DNA of 64,000 nucleotides from Chlorobiota bacterium (GCA_028287785.1 JAQBOZ010000007.1:1-64000), one strand, 5' to 3'; numbered from the stretch's first letter, positions 8,623-17,738 are shown. A program made the numbers and translations. The notes: generated from the letters alone by a model not told the origin.

Positions 8623-9633
8623 TCAGGCGCTCATCTGCAGCATCCGCTCCAGCGAACGCTCCGCGCCACGCATCACCTCGTCGGGAAGGTTGATCTCCGG
8701 AGACCTGTTGCGCATGCAGAGATAGATCTTCTCCAGCGTGTTCAGCTTCATGTACGGACAGTCGTTGCAGTTGCAGCTTTCCTCCTGCGGAGGGGCCGCC
8801 ACAAACAGCTTTCCGGGGGAAAGCCGCTGCATCTGATGAAGGATGCCGGACTCCGTTGCCACGATAAACTCCCGCGCGTCCGACTCCTGCGTGAATTTGA
8901 GAAGCGCGCTGGTCGATCCGATGAAATCCGCCCGGTTGAGGAGCGACTCCTCGCACTCCGGATGAGCAATCAACAGCGCATCGGGATGGCGATGCCGCAG
9001 CTCGATGATCTTCCGCTCGCTGAACGTCTCGTGGACAATGCACGTCCCCTGCCAGAGAAGCATCTTCCGCCCTGTCTTCTTCATCAGATATCCCCCCAGA
9101 TTCCTGTCCGGAGCGAAGAGAATCTTCTGATCCATCGGGATCTGGTTGATGATCTTCTCGGCCGATGACGACGTGCAGATGATATCGCTCAACGCCTTCA
9201 CTTCGGCGGAACAGTTGATATAGGTGATGGCGATATGATCCGGGTGAAGCTCGCGGAACCGTTTGAACTCCGGCGCCGGACAGCCGGAAGCCAGCGAACA
9301 GCCGGCCGCCATGTCGGGAATCAGCACCTGCTTGGCAGGGTTGAGAATCTTCGCGGTTTCCGCCATGAAATGAACGCCGGCAAAGATGATGACCTCAGCG
9401 CTGGTCTCCTGCGAGCGCCGCGCCAGCTCCAGCGAGTCACCGATGTAATCCGCGATGTCCTGAATCTCCGGCTCCTGATAATAGTGAGCCAGAAGCACCG
9501 CGTTCATCTCCCGCTTCAGCCGCATGATCTCATCGGCAAGATCGAGCCGCAGGTCGATCTGATCGACTCGTATCCGGGACTGATCGGGATCGGTGGCGAT
9601 CGTCACCGGGGCCGTTACATCGAATTCGAGCAT
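8623..9633 (-). CDS. nadA: Quinolinate synthase A
   Basis: NadA condenses iminoaspartate with dihydroxyacetone phosphate to quinolinate, the first committed step of de novo NAD synthesis. The 336-residue frame shows [36 protein letters not shown], and the three cysteines that ligate the oxygen-sensitive 4Fe-4S cluster: C112 in [12 protein letters not shown]198 in WQGTCIVHE and C292 in [11 protein letters not shown]. The length is normal. The ATG at 9633 follows GAGAGTGAAGG, a good ribosome-binding site; the 80-codon upstream extension lacks similarity to NadA. NadB and NadC are not in the window. Confidence 0.95.
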   Translation of the reverse strand: MLEFDVTAPVTIATDPDQSRIRVDQIDLRLDLADEIMRLKREMNAVLLAHYYQEPEIQDIADYIGDSLELARRSQETSAEVIIFAGVHFMAETAKILNPAKQVLIPDMAAGCSLASGCPAPEFKRFRELHPDHIAITYINCSAEVKALSDIICTSSSAEKIINQIPMDQKILFAPDRNLGGYLMKKTGRKMLLWQGTCIVHETFSERKIIELRHRHPDALLIAHPECEESLLNRADFIGSTSALLKFTQESDAREFIVATESGILHQMQRLSPGKLFVAAPPQEESCNCNDCPYMKLNTLEKIYLCMRNRSPEINLPDEVMRGAERSLERMLQMSA

Positions 9634-9933
9634 GCCTTCACTCTCTCTGATTGGATGACAAACCTTCATCTCCATCACGCGAACGTGGGAGCTTCCGCCT
9701 CGGGCAGGCTCCGCAAGGGAAACCGGCCAAGTATAATGGATGTTCACAAGCTGTACAACCGGGAGCCTGCAAACACGGCCGGGCAATGCATACGGTATGA
9801 CGAACGAGGATCGGGAATGCTGTTGGGGAAGATGGGAGCAGGCGGCGGATGGAGATGATGCTGCGCGCGACAAACGGACGCGGGACGACCGAATCGAGAC
9901 GAAAGGAAATCACGGAAGGAGATGACCGGACCG

Positions 9934-10154
9934 TCAAAAAACAATCGACGGGCGGCGAGGGTGGCGCCCCGCCGCCCGTGATTGGACTATGCCCGTCGTG
10001 CCTAGCTCATAGGGAGGTCCAGACCCACGAGTATTAAAGCCGTTCTCCGCGATTAACTTTATGAGAGGTCCAGAATCATAAAAGCGTCGCGGCGACTCGG
10101 CCGACGTTGGTTTCCAACAGGAACTACATAGTGCGTCGTTGGAAATGCCTAGCC
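9934..10154 (-). ncRNA. Candidate small RNA with twin hairpin loops and intrinsic terminator
   Basis: On the minus strand a sigma70-like promoter (10161-10190) is followed by about 220 nt packed with stems. They are TTTCCAAC/GTTGGAAA; then a stem closed by TTATGA/TCATAA with loop TCTGGACCTC; then a stem closed by CTC..GGG/CCC..GAG presenting the same loop TCTGGACCTC. The transcript would end in a 10-bp GC hairpin (9948-9957 with 9970-9979) followed by TTGTTTTTTG, a textbook intrinsic terminator. No gene lies on this strand between nadA (start 9633) and 10318. An open frame spans the same interval but has no coding character or start context. It does not match 6S, tmRNA, SRP or RNase P RNA patterns. 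The repeated C-rich loop could pair with Shine-Dalgarno regions; function is unknown. Confidence 0.5.
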
Positions 10155-10160
10155 AATGCG

Positions 10161-10190
10161 AATATACAGAGTTTTGCCCCCCATGGGCAA
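10161..10190 (-). promoter_or_regulatory. Sigma70-like promoter for the candidate small RNA
   Basis: Read on the minus strand, TTGCCC (10185-10190) and TATATT (10161-10166) are separated by 18 bp. Transcription would start near 10154, just before the first stem of the candidate RNA. The match to consensus is 4/6 and 5/6. Confidence 0.4.
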
Positions 10191-10317
10191 CTTCAATGTA
10201 AAAAAAATTTCTGCGGGCGTTTTCTTCTCTTAAAACAGGGGGATTTCCCGCAGGCTTCGTAGTTTTCGACGCTACGAACAGATCAAGATTGTGTAATCTA
10301 CTAAATCTCAATCATTC

Positions 10318-11721
10318 ATGCTAACTGGCAGGCCAGGAACCATCATCCCCAAGATCCTGCTGATCGATGATGATAGAAGCTTTCTCGATACCGTTGCCGA
10401 GCTGCTGAGACGGGCCGGCTATACCGTCATCACCGCCGAGGGAGGGGAGCGCGGGCTCCGGACGCTTGGCGAAGAGGCCGCATCCGTCGCCCTGGTCCTC
10501 CTCGATATGAGGATGCCGGACATCGACGGGCAGGAGGTGCTGGAACGGATCGTCAGATTCCATCCATCGATCCCGGTGATCATGCTGACCGGCGAAAACT
10601 CCATCGATCTGGTGGTCGGCGCCATGAAGAGCGGCGCCACCAACTATATCTACAAGGGATCGAGCCCCAACGATCTCCTCACCGCCGTGGCAACGGCGCT
10701 GGAACGGGGACAGCACCGCGGGACCGCCCCCGGCGCCACCGATGATCTGGAACGCTACGGGATCGTGGGACGCAGCCCTATCATCCAGCGGCTTCTGACC
10801 GATGCGGCGATGTGCGCCAATACCACCATCTCCGTCCTCGTCACCGGCGAAACCGGCGTCGGCAAGGATGTGCTGGCACGCGCCATCCACGCGATGAGCC
10901 CGCGGAAGCTGAAGCCGTTCGTGGTGATCGATGTGCCGAACATCCCGGCAACGATGTTCGAGAGCGAGCTGTTCGGCCATACGCGCGGCGCGTTTACGGG
11001 CGCCACCGATGCCAAGACCGGCCTGGTGCAGTCCGCCGATACCGGCACGGTCTTCCTCGATGAGATCGGTGAGTTTCCCATCGAGCTCCAGGCCAAGTTC
11101 CTCCGGTTTCTCGACTCGCAGTCCGTCCGCCGGCTCGGCTCCACCACGTCCGACATTATCGACGTGCGGATCATATCGGCCACCAACCGCAACCTGCTGG
11201 AAGCGGTCCGCTCGCGGATATTCCGCGAGGATCTTCTCTACAGGCTCCGCGGCATCGAGATCTATGTCCCCCCGCTTCGGGAACGAAAGGAGGATATCGA
11301 GCCGCTGGCAACCCATTTCCTCAACCTGTTCGCCACCAAGAACGGCATCCCCGTAAAGCGACTCAGCAACTCCGCGGTGGATCTCCTCGAGCGGCAGCGG
11401 TGGCCGGGAAATATCCGCGAGCTGCGCCGCGCGATCGAGGCGGCAGCGGTGATGTCGCCGGAGGAATTGATCGACCATACCGATATCGCCAGGGTGATGG
11501 AACGCGCCGATCCCTTCCGTCCGGCGGAGATGACCGTGGTGCAGGATTATAACGATGTGCAGATGCTCGCCAAGCAGACCAAGAAGGATGAGCTGATGAA
11601 GGTGCTGGACCGGAATGACTGGAATATCACGCGCGCCGCGGCGGAGCTGGATATCGACCGCTCCACCCTTTCCAAGCAGATGAAGACGCTCGGCATCAAC
11701 AAGCCGAAAATGCGGATGTGA
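10318..11721 (+). CDS. NtrC-type sigma54-dependent response regulator
   Basis: The 467-residue protein has the three NtrC modules in order. The receiver domain (10-128) has the acidic pair in LLIDDDR and phosphoacceptor D63 in LLDMRMP. The AAA+ domain (about 148-380) carries Walker A GETGVGKD (177-184), the sigma54-contact loop GAFTGA (224-229) and Walker B VFLDEIG (245-251). The C-terminal Fis-type HTH (about 425-465) includes NITRAAAELDIDRSTLSKQM. It should open sigma54-RNA polymerase complexes at enhancer-dependent promoters when phosphorylated. No cognate kinase is adjacent, so it is an orphan here. The start at 10318 has no Shine-Dalgarno; an in-frame start a few codons later is possible. 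The C-terminal end is followed by a hairpin terminator at 11765. Confidence 0.95.
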   Translation: MLTGRPGTIIPKILLIDDDRSFLDTVAELLRRAGYTVITAEGGERGLRTLGEEAASVALVLLDMRMPDIDGQEVLERIVRFHPSIPVIMLTGENSIDLVVGAMKSGATNYIYKGSSPNDLLTAVATALERGQHRGTAPGATDDLERYGIVGRSPIIQRLLTDAAMCANTTISVLVTGETGVGKDVLARAIHAMSPRKLKPFVVIDVPNIPATMFESELFGHTRGAFTGATDAKTGLVQSADTGTVFLDEIGEFPIELQAKFLRFLDSQSVRRLGSTTSDIIDVRIISATNRNLLEAVRSRIFREDLLYRLRGIEIYVPPLRERKEDIEPLATHFLNLFATKNGIPVKRLSNSAVDLLERQRWPGNIRELRRAIEAAAVMSPEELIDHTDIARVMERADPFRPAEMTVVQDYNDVQMLAKQTKKDELMKVLDRNDWNITRAAAELDIDRSTLSKQMKTLGINKPKMRM

Positions 11722-11764
11722 GCGCCGGAATGCCACGCGGCAAACCGGCGCGGCAGCACGCGAA

Positions 11765-11804
11765 CGAGCCATGCTCTCTCCATTCGAGGAGGAAGCATGG
11801 CTCG
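11765..11804. terminator. Bidirectional hairpin between convergent genes
   Basis: CGAGCCATGCT at 11765-11775 pairs with 11794-11804 (11 bp). It sits between the ends of the NtrC-type gene (+) and the GlsB-like gene (-) and probably terminates both. No strong T-run is present. Confidence 0.6.
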
Positions 11805-11858
11805 CTCATGAAAATACTTGACAGGAAACCCGGAAGATCTACCGGACGTATCCCGCAA

Positions 11859-12128
11859 TCAATCGTGTTTCAGAATTCCGATGGTCCGCAGGATCAGGAT
11901 CAGCAGCACCGCGCCGCCAATGCTGATCAGAAGGCTTCGAATGGAAAACGCACCGGTCGACGACGCCACAGAGGCAAAGAACCGTTGCGCGATCCAATGA
12001 CCAAGCGCCGCGCCGAGAACACCGACAACGATATTCCAGAGGCACCCCATCTGGTTGTTCGTCCGGGCGATAATGCTTGCCAGCCACCCGATGACCGCGC
12101 CAACCACGATATTGATGATCAATCCCAT
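11859..12128 (-). CDS. GlsB/YeaQ/YmgE-family small membrane protein
   Basis: This 89-residue, three-helix membrane protein begins MGLIINIVVGAVIGWLASII, followed by QMGCLWNIVVGVLGAALGHW and a last helix LLISIGGAVLLILILRTIG. This is the conserved pattern of the transglycosylase-associated (GlsB/YeaQ/YmgE) family, small inner-membrane proteins linked to stress responses whose biochemical role is not settled. The ATG at 12128 follows AAGGAGAATAGAGTT, a strong ribosome-binding site. It lies 68 bp downstream of the CheY-like gene on the same strand and may be co-transcribed with it. Confidence 0.88.
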   Translation of the reverse strand: MGLIINIVVGAVIGWLASIIARTNNQMGCLWNIVVGVLGAALGHWIAQRFFASVASSTGAFSIRSLLISIGGAVLLILILRTIGILKHD

Positions 12129-12196
12129 AACTCTATTCTCCTTGCCGGTAATATACCGCGCAGTGCCATCCATGAACAAAAAACGTTCTCCGAACG

Positions 12197-12565
12197 TCAG
12201 TTCAGTGCTCCATCGACCGCGTGGGCGCGGATAATCCCGATAAGGGATTTGTTGCTGAACGGCTTTGCAAGCACCCCATCGGCGCAGGCTTCCCCCGCAA
12301 GTTCCTCGATATCCCCGTCGGCCGAAACCAGAATCACCGGGATGTGCTTTGTCTCGCCATCCCTCTTCAGCTTCCTGCATGCCTCGATTCCATCGAGGCC
12401 CGGCAGACGCACATCCATCAGGATGATGGAGGGCGCCCATGTGCGCGCAAGTTCGAAGCATCCCTCGTCGGCGCATGCTTCCACCAGAAAGCCCTCCCGC
12501 TCCAGCAGGATACGTGTGACTTTCACAATGGAGAGATTATCCTCAACGATCAGAACCTTTGTCAA
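12197..12565 (-). CDS. Single-domain (CheY-like) response regulator
   Basis: A 122-residue receiver domain with no output module: VLIVEDN with the acidic pair E8/D9, phosphoacceptor D51 in IILMDVRLPGLDG, a Ser in the VILVSADG switch position and the conserved lysine in VLAKPF. The start codon is TTG at 12565, supported by AAGGGACG six bases upstream and by the frame starting exactly at the first beta strand. Such proteins pass phosphate within relays or act on partner proteins. No kinase is adjacent. It precedes the GlsB-like gene on the same strand. Confidence 0.9.
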   Translation of the reverse strand: MTKVLIVEDNLSIVKVTRILLEREGFLVEACADEGCFELARTWAPSIILMDVRLPGLDGIEACRKLKRDGETKHIPVILVSADGDIEELAGEACADGVLAKPFSNKSLIGIIRAHAVDGALN

Positions 12566-12843
12566 TGTCGTCCCTTGCCTGAGTAATACATATCTTTCTG
12601 ACTTGGAAGAATTTCTTCCGGCAGCATGTTCGAACGGTCAACAAAGATCATTTCGGCGGGGTTCGGTTTAAGCGGATCATCTCTCGTTACATCCCGGCAT
12701 CGGCCTCAGCAGACGCTGCCATCATGCTGAAAATCGCGATCGGACGTGGGGCCGGTATCGCCCCCCGGCCGATGCGAAACAGATCTGATACCGACCTCTG
12801 CATACTTCGTTTCCACGGCTTTCCGCAGCCCAATGCTCTCTTC

Positions 12844-13971
12844 ATGAAGATACTCGTCATCAACTGGCAGGACTGGACAAACCCTCTCTCCGGCGGCGCG
12901 GAGGTTCATCTTCACCAGACGTTCTGCCGCATCGCCGCCATGGGCCATGATGTCACCCTCTTCTGTTCGGCCTACCCCGGCGCCGCGCCCGAGGAGCGCG
13001 TGGACGGGATCAGGATCGTCCGGCGTGGAGGAAGGAACACGTTCAACTTCATCGTCCCCTACTATTACTCCACCATGTTGAGGAAGGAGGGATACGATGT
13101 CGTTGTCGACGATATCAACAAGATCCCGTTCTACACGCCGCTGTTTGTGCGGGGACCGCTGGTGGGGCTGAGCCATCACTTCTTCGGCCGATCGATTTTC
13201 ATGGAAGCGGGCCCGATCTTCGGAGGCTACGTCTACTCCTCGGAAGCGCTGGTCGATCGCGTCTATCGAAACACCCCGTTTCTGGTCGTCTCGCAGTCCA
13301 CACTTGATGAGTTCATCTCCCGCGGCTTTCGGCGGGAGATGTTCACGCTGGCGCTCAACTCGATCGATCACGACCGGCTCCATCCCACCGGCGTCGCGAA
13401 GTCCGCGCATCCCACCATCGGGTACTTCGGAAGGTTGAAGAAATATAAGAGTGTGGATCATGTTATCCGCGCATTCGCCAGGATTCGAGAGACGATTCCC
13501 GACGCGGAGCTGGTCATCATCGGCCGCGGCGATTATCAGCCGGAGCTTCGGAAGCTGGCCGCGGAGCTGGGCGTGACGGAGGCGACGCGCTTTACCGGGT
13601 TCGTGAGCGAGGAGGAGAAGCTCCGGCTTCTTCAGGAGTTGTGGGTCGTGGTCAACCCATCGATGAAGGAGGGATGGGGGATCGTCAACGTGGAGGCAAA
13701 CGCCTGCGGAACGCCCGCGGTGGCGGCCGACAGCCCCGGCCTGCGCGATTCGGTGCGCCACGGCGTCACCGGCGAACTCTATCCCTATGGAGATATCGAC
13801 GCTCTGGTGGACCGGCTGCTCCGGATTCTGCGCGACCGGGAACTCCGGGAGCGCTACACGGCCAGCGCAATGGAGTTCGCCAGGTCGATCACATGGGATG
13901 ATACCGCCCGCGCCACCATCGAGATGCTGGAGAGTGTGGTCGGGAACTACCGGGCAACGCACGCGAAGTAA
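12844..13971 (+). CDS. Glycosyltransferase family 4 (GT-B fold)
   Basis: The 375-residue protein starts MKILVINWQDWTNPLSGGAE, where the GGAE loop is typical of GT4 enzymes. The N-terminal Rossmann half reaches DNDVVVDDINKIPF-like acceptor residues. The C-terminal half has IGYFGRLKKYKSVDHVIRAF and the nucleotide-sugar site with the EX7E pattern in NPSMKEGWGIVNVEANACGT. It would transfer a sugar from a nucleotide donor to a lipid or polysaccharide acceptor on the cytoplasmic side of the inner membrane. The acceptor is unknown. The ATG at 12844 is chosen because the core fold begins there; 40 upstream in-frame codons lack similarity. The sirtuin gene follows 42 bp later on the same strand. Confidence 0.92.
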   Translation: MKILVINWQDWTNPLSGGAEVHLHQTFCRIAAMGHDVTLFCSAYPGAAPEERVDGIRIVRRGGRNTFNFIVPYYYSTMLRKEGYDVVVDDINKIPFYTPLFVRGPLVGLSHHFFGRSIFMEAGPIFGGYVYSSEALVDRVYRNTPFLVVSQSTLDEFISRGFRREMFTLALNSIDHDRLHPTGVAKSAHPTIGYFGRLKKYKSVDHVIRAFARIRETIPDAELVIIGRGDYQPELRKLAAELGVTEATRFTGFVSEEEKLRLLQELWVVVNPSMKEGWGIVNVEANACGTPAVAADSPGLRDSVRHGVTGELYPYGDIDALVDRLLRILRDRELRERYTASAMEFARSITWDDTARATIEMLESVVGNYRATHAK

Positions 13972-14013
13972 CGGCAACGGACACCGGAGGCGCCGGCCCC
14001 CACGGAACATGTC

Positions 14014-14766
14014 ATGAATGGAACGATGATCTCCAATACCCTTATCGATCGACTTGCCAATGCCAGGCTGGTTGTGGCGTTCACCGGCGCGGGAGTTTCC
14101 GCCGAGAGCGGCGTTGCCACGTTCCGCGCCACCGATGGCCTCTGGAGCAGATTCAAGCCGGAGGAGCTGGCAAACGTGCAGGCATTTCTCGCCAACCCGC
14201 AGATGGTCTGGGAATGGTATCAGGCGCGCCGCGATGTGATCCTGAACGCCCGCCCCAACCCCGGCCATATCGCAATCGCGGAGCTGGAAGAGCTGGTGCC
14301 GAAGGTGAGCGTGATCACGCAGAATATCGACGGGCTGCACGCCGCCGCCGGATCGAGCGAGGTGATAGAACTGCACGGCACCATCCGGAAGAACTTCTGC
14401 CAGAGCTGCGGAAAGCGCTACGATGACGACGCGCTGCTGACCGTGGAGGATGTTCAGCGATGCGGGTGCGGCGGGATGATCCGCCCGCAGGTGGTGTGGT
14501 TCGGCGAGAACCTGCCGGAGGACGCGGTGACGCTGGCCGAGGAGCGGAGCATTGCCGCGTCGGTCTTCCTCTCCATCGGCACGTCATCGGTGGTCTACCC
14601 CGCCGCGGGGCTGCCGCTGATCGCGCGCGAATACGGCGCCTACCTCGTGGAGGTGAACCCCGAGGAGACGCCGCTGAGCCATTCCATGCACGAGACGATC
14701 CGCCTGGCGAGCGGAGAAGCATTGCCGGAGATCGTCGCGCGGCTGCGAACGCTGAAATCGGCATAG
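14014..14766 (+). CDS. cobB: NAD-dependent protein deacylase, sirtuin class III-like
   Basis: Sirtuins remove acyl groups from lysines using NAD. The 250-residue protein contains the NAD-binding GAGVSAESGVATFR, TQNIDGLH, catalytic H121 in IELHG and four zinc cysteines (C129, C132, C150, C152). Y69 and R72 in WEWYQARR form the Tyr-x-x-Arg pair that in CobB/SIRT5 contacts succinyl or malonyl groups, so desuccinylase activity is likely as well as deacetylation. Length fits CobB. The start at 14014 has a second in-frame ATG at 14026; either is possible. It is probably co-transcribed with the glycosyltransferase and ends 10 bp from the convergent ureohydrolase gene. Confidence 0.93.
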   Translation: MNGTMISNTLIDRLANARLVVAFTGAGVSAESGVATFRATDGLWSRFKPEELANVQAFLANPQMVWEWYQARRDVILNARPNPGHIAIAELEELVPKVSVITQNIDGLHAAAGSSEVIELHGTIRKNFCQSCGKRYDDDALLTVEDVQRCGCGGMIRPQVVWFGENLPEDAVTLAEERSIAASVFLSIGTSSVVYPAAGLPLIAREYGAYLVEVNPEETPLSHSMHETIRLASGEALPEIVARLRTLKSA

Positions 14767-14776
14767 CCGGATCTTA

Positions 14777-15775
14777 TCAGCCCTGGGGAACCTCCTCGAC
14801 GGACGCCACGGCCCCCTTTTTCCGCGATGCTTTTGTCGCGGCGCCATCCAGCGCATCGAGACGCGGACAGGCTGGAACCGATTTCGCAAACGCGAAGTTC
14901 AGCATCTTGTAGACCAGCCGCGCCGCCAGCAGATCGGGATGCGATACCCCTTTCACCGGCGCCAGCTCCACGACATCGAAACCGACGATCTTCCTTCCGG
15001 AGCGGAGGATGGTTCTGAACAGATCGAGCGTCTCCGAGTAGAGAAATCCATCGGGCTCCGGCGTGCCGGTGGATGGCATGATCGATGGATCGAAGTAATC
15101 GACATCGAACGTCACGTAGACCTGCTCGCCGAGCGTATCCACCGCCGTCTTCTGCCAGTACTCACCATGCACGCCGCGCCGTATCGCGTTAGCGTAGAAC
15201 GTCCTCACGCCGCTGCTCCTGATAAACTCCGCCTCCTCGCGGCACTGTGCCCTGATTCCCACCTGCGTAATCCGTTCGGGACGCATCAGCTCCGCCACGC
15301 GGGCGGCAAAGCTGGCGTGGGAATACTTCGAGCCCTCGTAGCTGTCGCGAAGGTCGGAGTGGGCATCGAAATGAAGGAGGCTCATCTCCGGGTACTTCTC
15401 CAGATGCGCCAGGATGGGCGCCGTGGAGATGGTGTGTTCGCCGCCGAGCGTCACCACGAACTTCCCGGCATCGAGCAGCGCTGTCACATTCTTCGCGATC
15501 AGCTCCAGCGCCTCACCATCCACCCGCTTGCCGAAATCGATCGGCCGCACCGTGGCGATGCCCGTCTCGAAGCATAGCTCCCGGTCGAACTCGTCATCGT
15601 AAAATTCCACGTACGCCGATGCGTCGATGATCCCCCGAGGGCCGAGAGCCGCGCCGCCTCCGTAGCTGACCGTATGCTCGTACGGCGCGGAGAGGACGGC
15701 AATGCCCGAAGTATCGAGTGAGGAGAACTTCTCCTCGATGGCGAGGAAATTCTTTTTGGGACCGAGTGTTTTCAT
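14777..15775 (-). CDS. speB: Ureohydrolase, agmatinase-like
   Basis: A 332-residue member of the arginase/agmatinase/formiminoglutamase family. The two-manganese site is complete: H114 in TLGGEHT, the DAHSD motif (D137, H139, D141) and the DVDYFDP motif (D224, D226). The N-terminal FSSLDTSGIAVLSAPYEHTV and GGGAALGPRGII match agmatinases, which split agmatine into putrescine and urea. Substrate assignment within the family is uncertain from motifs alone. About 20 residues at the C-terminus (KASRKKGAVASVEEVPQG) are an unusual charged extension. It may supply polyamine metabolism together with the deoxyhypusine-synthase-like protein at 36.4-37.4 kb; that pairing is an inference. Confidence 0.85.
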   Translation of the reverse strand: MKTLGPKKNFLAIEEKFSSLDTSGIAVLSAPYEHTVSYGGGAALGPRGIIDASAYVEFYDDEFDRELCFETGIATVRPIDFGKRVDGEALELIAKNVTALLDAGKFVVTLGGEHTISTAPILAHLEKYPEMSLLHFDAHSDLRDSYEGSKYSHASFAARVAELMRPERITQVGIRAQCREEAEFIRSSGVRTFYANAIRRGVHGEYWQKTAVDTLGEQVYVTFDVDYFDPSIMPSTGTPEPDGFLYSETLDLFRTILRSGRKIVGFDVVELAPVKGVSHPDLLAARLVYKMLNFAFAKSVPACPRLDALDGAATKASRKKGAVASVEEVPQG

Positions 15776-15975
15776 AGCGTGAAGTTCCTCCGGTATTGTC
15801 CGGGTTCGGGACCGTTTCCGGTGGCGATAAAAAAAATTTCAGATGGCTTTAAACTCGTCATGTGCCCCCCTGTCATAATCCCCAAATTCAAGTATGCCGC
15901 GCGGCACGATGCTCACAAGGCCAGCGGATGACAACAGGATCAGTTCACATAACAAGCATTGGAGTTAGGACTAAC

Positions 15976-16446
15976 ATGACAAAAATCTTTGTAACCCGCG
16001 CCCTCCTGATCGCCGGACTTGCCATCGCCGGTTCGGCCGCCAGCTTCGCACAGACTTCCATGGCCTCCTCGGTTCGCCGCGTTGATCCCAGCAAGGAGAA
16101 TCAGCAGCCGGTTCCCGCCAGCACGGTCCTCGTGGCAAACATGAGCGCGCTCAACCTGACGGCCCAGCAGCAGACACAGGTGGCATCGATGGACAAGGAA
16201 GTGGCGGCCCTTACGGCGGAGCGGGCACAGTTGTGGTCGGAGTACCGCGCAATCAAGGCGCGTCCGGACTTCAGCGATGATATGGCAGCAGCCGAGGCCG
16301 CTCCCCGCATGCATCGCATCGTGGCAATCAACGCCCAGCTTGCTCCAGTGGCGGCACGGCAGGATGGACAGGTCGCGGCTCTTCTGAGCTCCAATCAGTA
16401 CGGGGCATTCAGGAAGATGGTGGCTTCGGCCAAATCGAGCCTCTAA
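15976..16446 (+). CDS. Periplasmic protein with LTxxQ-type motif (Spy/CpxP-like?)
   Basis: The 156-residue product has a signal peptide (MTKIFVTRALLIAGLAIAGS, then SFAQ). The mature part is helical with ALNLTAQQQTQVASMDKEVA, resembling the LTxxQ repeat of Spy/CpxP periplasmic chaperones, and a second conserved-looking helix AAPRMHRIVAINAQLAPVAA. Such proteins buffer unfolded proteins or sense envelope stress. The similarity is short, so this is tentative. The ATG at 15976 follows GGAGTTAGGACTAAC. It is divergent from the ureohydrolase gene and ends in a strong hairpin terminator. Confidence 0.6.
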   Translation: MTKIFVTRALLIAGLAIAGSAASFAQTSMASSVRRVDPSKENQQPVPASTVLVANMSALNLTAQQQTQVASMDKEVAALTAERAQLWSEYRAIKARPDFSDDMAAAEAAPRMHRIVAINAQLAPVAARQDGQVAALLSSNQYGAFRKMVASAKSSL

Positions 16447-16493
16447 GCTTGAACGTATAACGGCCATGTGGAAGTGAGCAGACCGCTCAGCAA

Positions 16494-16527
16494 AGCGCCC
16501 CGATCCTGTACAAAGATCGGGGCGCTT
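16494..16527. terminator. 12-bp perfect hairpin between convergent genes
   Basis: AGCGCCCCGATC at 16494-16505 pairs exactly with 16515-16526 across a 9-nt loop. It separates the LTxxQ protein gene (+) from the topoisomerase gene (-) and probably terminates both. Confidence 0.75.
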
Positions 16528-16582
16528 GCATACCAGGCATTCCCATTCGCAGCGCGGAAAAAGAGATCGTCCGCAATCGCCG

Positions 16583-17683
16583 TCAGGCGGCGACCCGCTC
16601 GATCCGTCCACGCAACAGCAGCATCACCCGTCGCTCCTCCGGCTGCAGGTCGGCCGGAACTTCTCCCCTCTCCGATCCCTGTTCCCCGATATCCAGATCC
16701 GCCAGCGATCCGTCGAGATAGGCATCCAGCACGGCGGGATGGATATAACATTTACGGCAGATGGCGGGGGTGTTCCCAAGACGATCGGAAGCCGCCTCGA
16801 CGGCGCGAAGGATATTCCGTTTCTTTTCAGCCTCGGAATCGCACGGCTCGCAGGCGCTCAACATTGCCGCCGCGTGCACCGTCCCGGCCCATGTCCGGAA
16901 ATCCTTGGCGGTGAACTCCTCGCCACTGATCTCGCGGAGATATGCGTTGATATCGCCGGAGCCGATGGAGTGATGTTCCCCGGCGTCATCCAGGAACTGA
17001 AAAAGCTCGTGTCCCGGAATCTCGCGGCACCGCTTCACGATCCGCGCCAGCCGGCGATCGGCCAGATCGATCCGGTGACGAACGCCGCTCTTGCCACGAA
17101 ACGAAAATCGGAGATGCGAGCCATCGACCCGCACATGATGGTTGCGGAGCGTGGTCAGCCCGTACGATCTGTTCTCCCTGGCATACTCCTCATTCCCCAC
17201 GCGGATCAGCGTCAGCTCCAGAAGCTGCACGATCGTCGCCAGCACTTTCTCCCGCGGAAGGCCGGGAAGGCCGATCGCATCGGCGGCCCGACGGCGGATG
17301 ATCGGCAGCGACTGGCCGAAGAGGAGCATGCGGTGATACTTCGTCTCGTCGCGGATCTCGCGCCAGCGCGCATGGTAGCGATACTGCTTTCGCCCACGCG
17401 CATCGCGGCCGGTGGCCTGGAGATGCCCGTTGGCGCGCGGCGATATCCATACATCGGTCCACGCCGGTGGAATTGCCAGCTTCCTGATACGGGTCAGCTC
17501 ATCGGGATCGCGAATCACCTTTCCGTCGGTTCCAATGTAGAGGACGCTCTCCCCTTCCATCCTGCGCCCAATACCCGGAACCGTATCATTCATATATCTG
17601 AGCCCGGCGGCCCTCGCCGATTCGACGGGATCGGTGATGATCCTCAGGTCCGGCTCTTCAGGTTTCATCGATAATCTTCCCAT
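16583..17683 (-). CDS. DNA topoisomerase IB (poxvirus type)
   Basis: Relaxes supercoils by transient single-strand cleavage through a 3'-phosphotyrosine. The 366-residue protein has the N-terminal DNA-clamp domain (IPPAWTDVWISPRANGHLQA, RKQYRYHARW) and the catalytic domain: R161 in LIRVGNEEYARENRSYGL, K198 in FSFRGKSG, the EFTAKDFRTWAGT motif around 257-269, and nucleophile Y313 in NTPAICRKCYIHP. All catalytic positions are present. Bacterial homologues of the vaccinia enzyme are scattered across phyla. A second ATG lies at 17668 and gives a protein five residues shorter; neither start has a strong ribosome-binding site. Confidence 0.93.
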   Translation of the reverse strand: MGRLSMKPEEPDLRIITDPVESARAAGLRYMNDTVPGIGRRMEGESVLYIGTDGKVIRDPDELTRIRKLAIPPAWTDVWISPRANGHLQATGRDARGRKQYRYHARWREIRDETKYHRMLLFGQSLPIIRRRAADAIGLPGLPREKVLATIVQLLELTLIRVGNEEYARENRSYGLTTLRNHHVRVDGSHLRFSFRGKSGVRHRIDLADRRLARIVKRCREIPGHELFQFLDDAGEHHSIGSGDINAYLREISGEEFTAKDFRTWAGTVHAAAMLSACEPCDSEAEKKRNILRAVEAASDRLGNTPAICRKCYIHPAVLDAYLDGSLADLDIGEQGSERGEVPADLQPEERRVMLLLRGRIERVAA

Positions 17684-17738
17684 GCCCGCACTTCATGCAA
17701 GCCAGGTGCCATAACAGAATGGCCGACTGGCAACGGGA

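Noticed and set aside
9934-10154. Identification of the candidate RNA as 6S RNA
   Set aside because: There is no long closing stem between the 5' and 3' ends and no central bubble, only independent hairpins.
9934-10311. A 125-codon frame over the candidate small RNA
   Set aside because: It runs through the terminator hairpin and T-run, has no ribosome-binding site and resembles no protein. The RNA interpretation explains the structure better.
12706-14376. A 556-codon minus-strand frame opposite the glycosyltransferase and sirtuin
   Set aside because: It overlaps two well-conserved genes on the other strand and reads as their mirror in composition.
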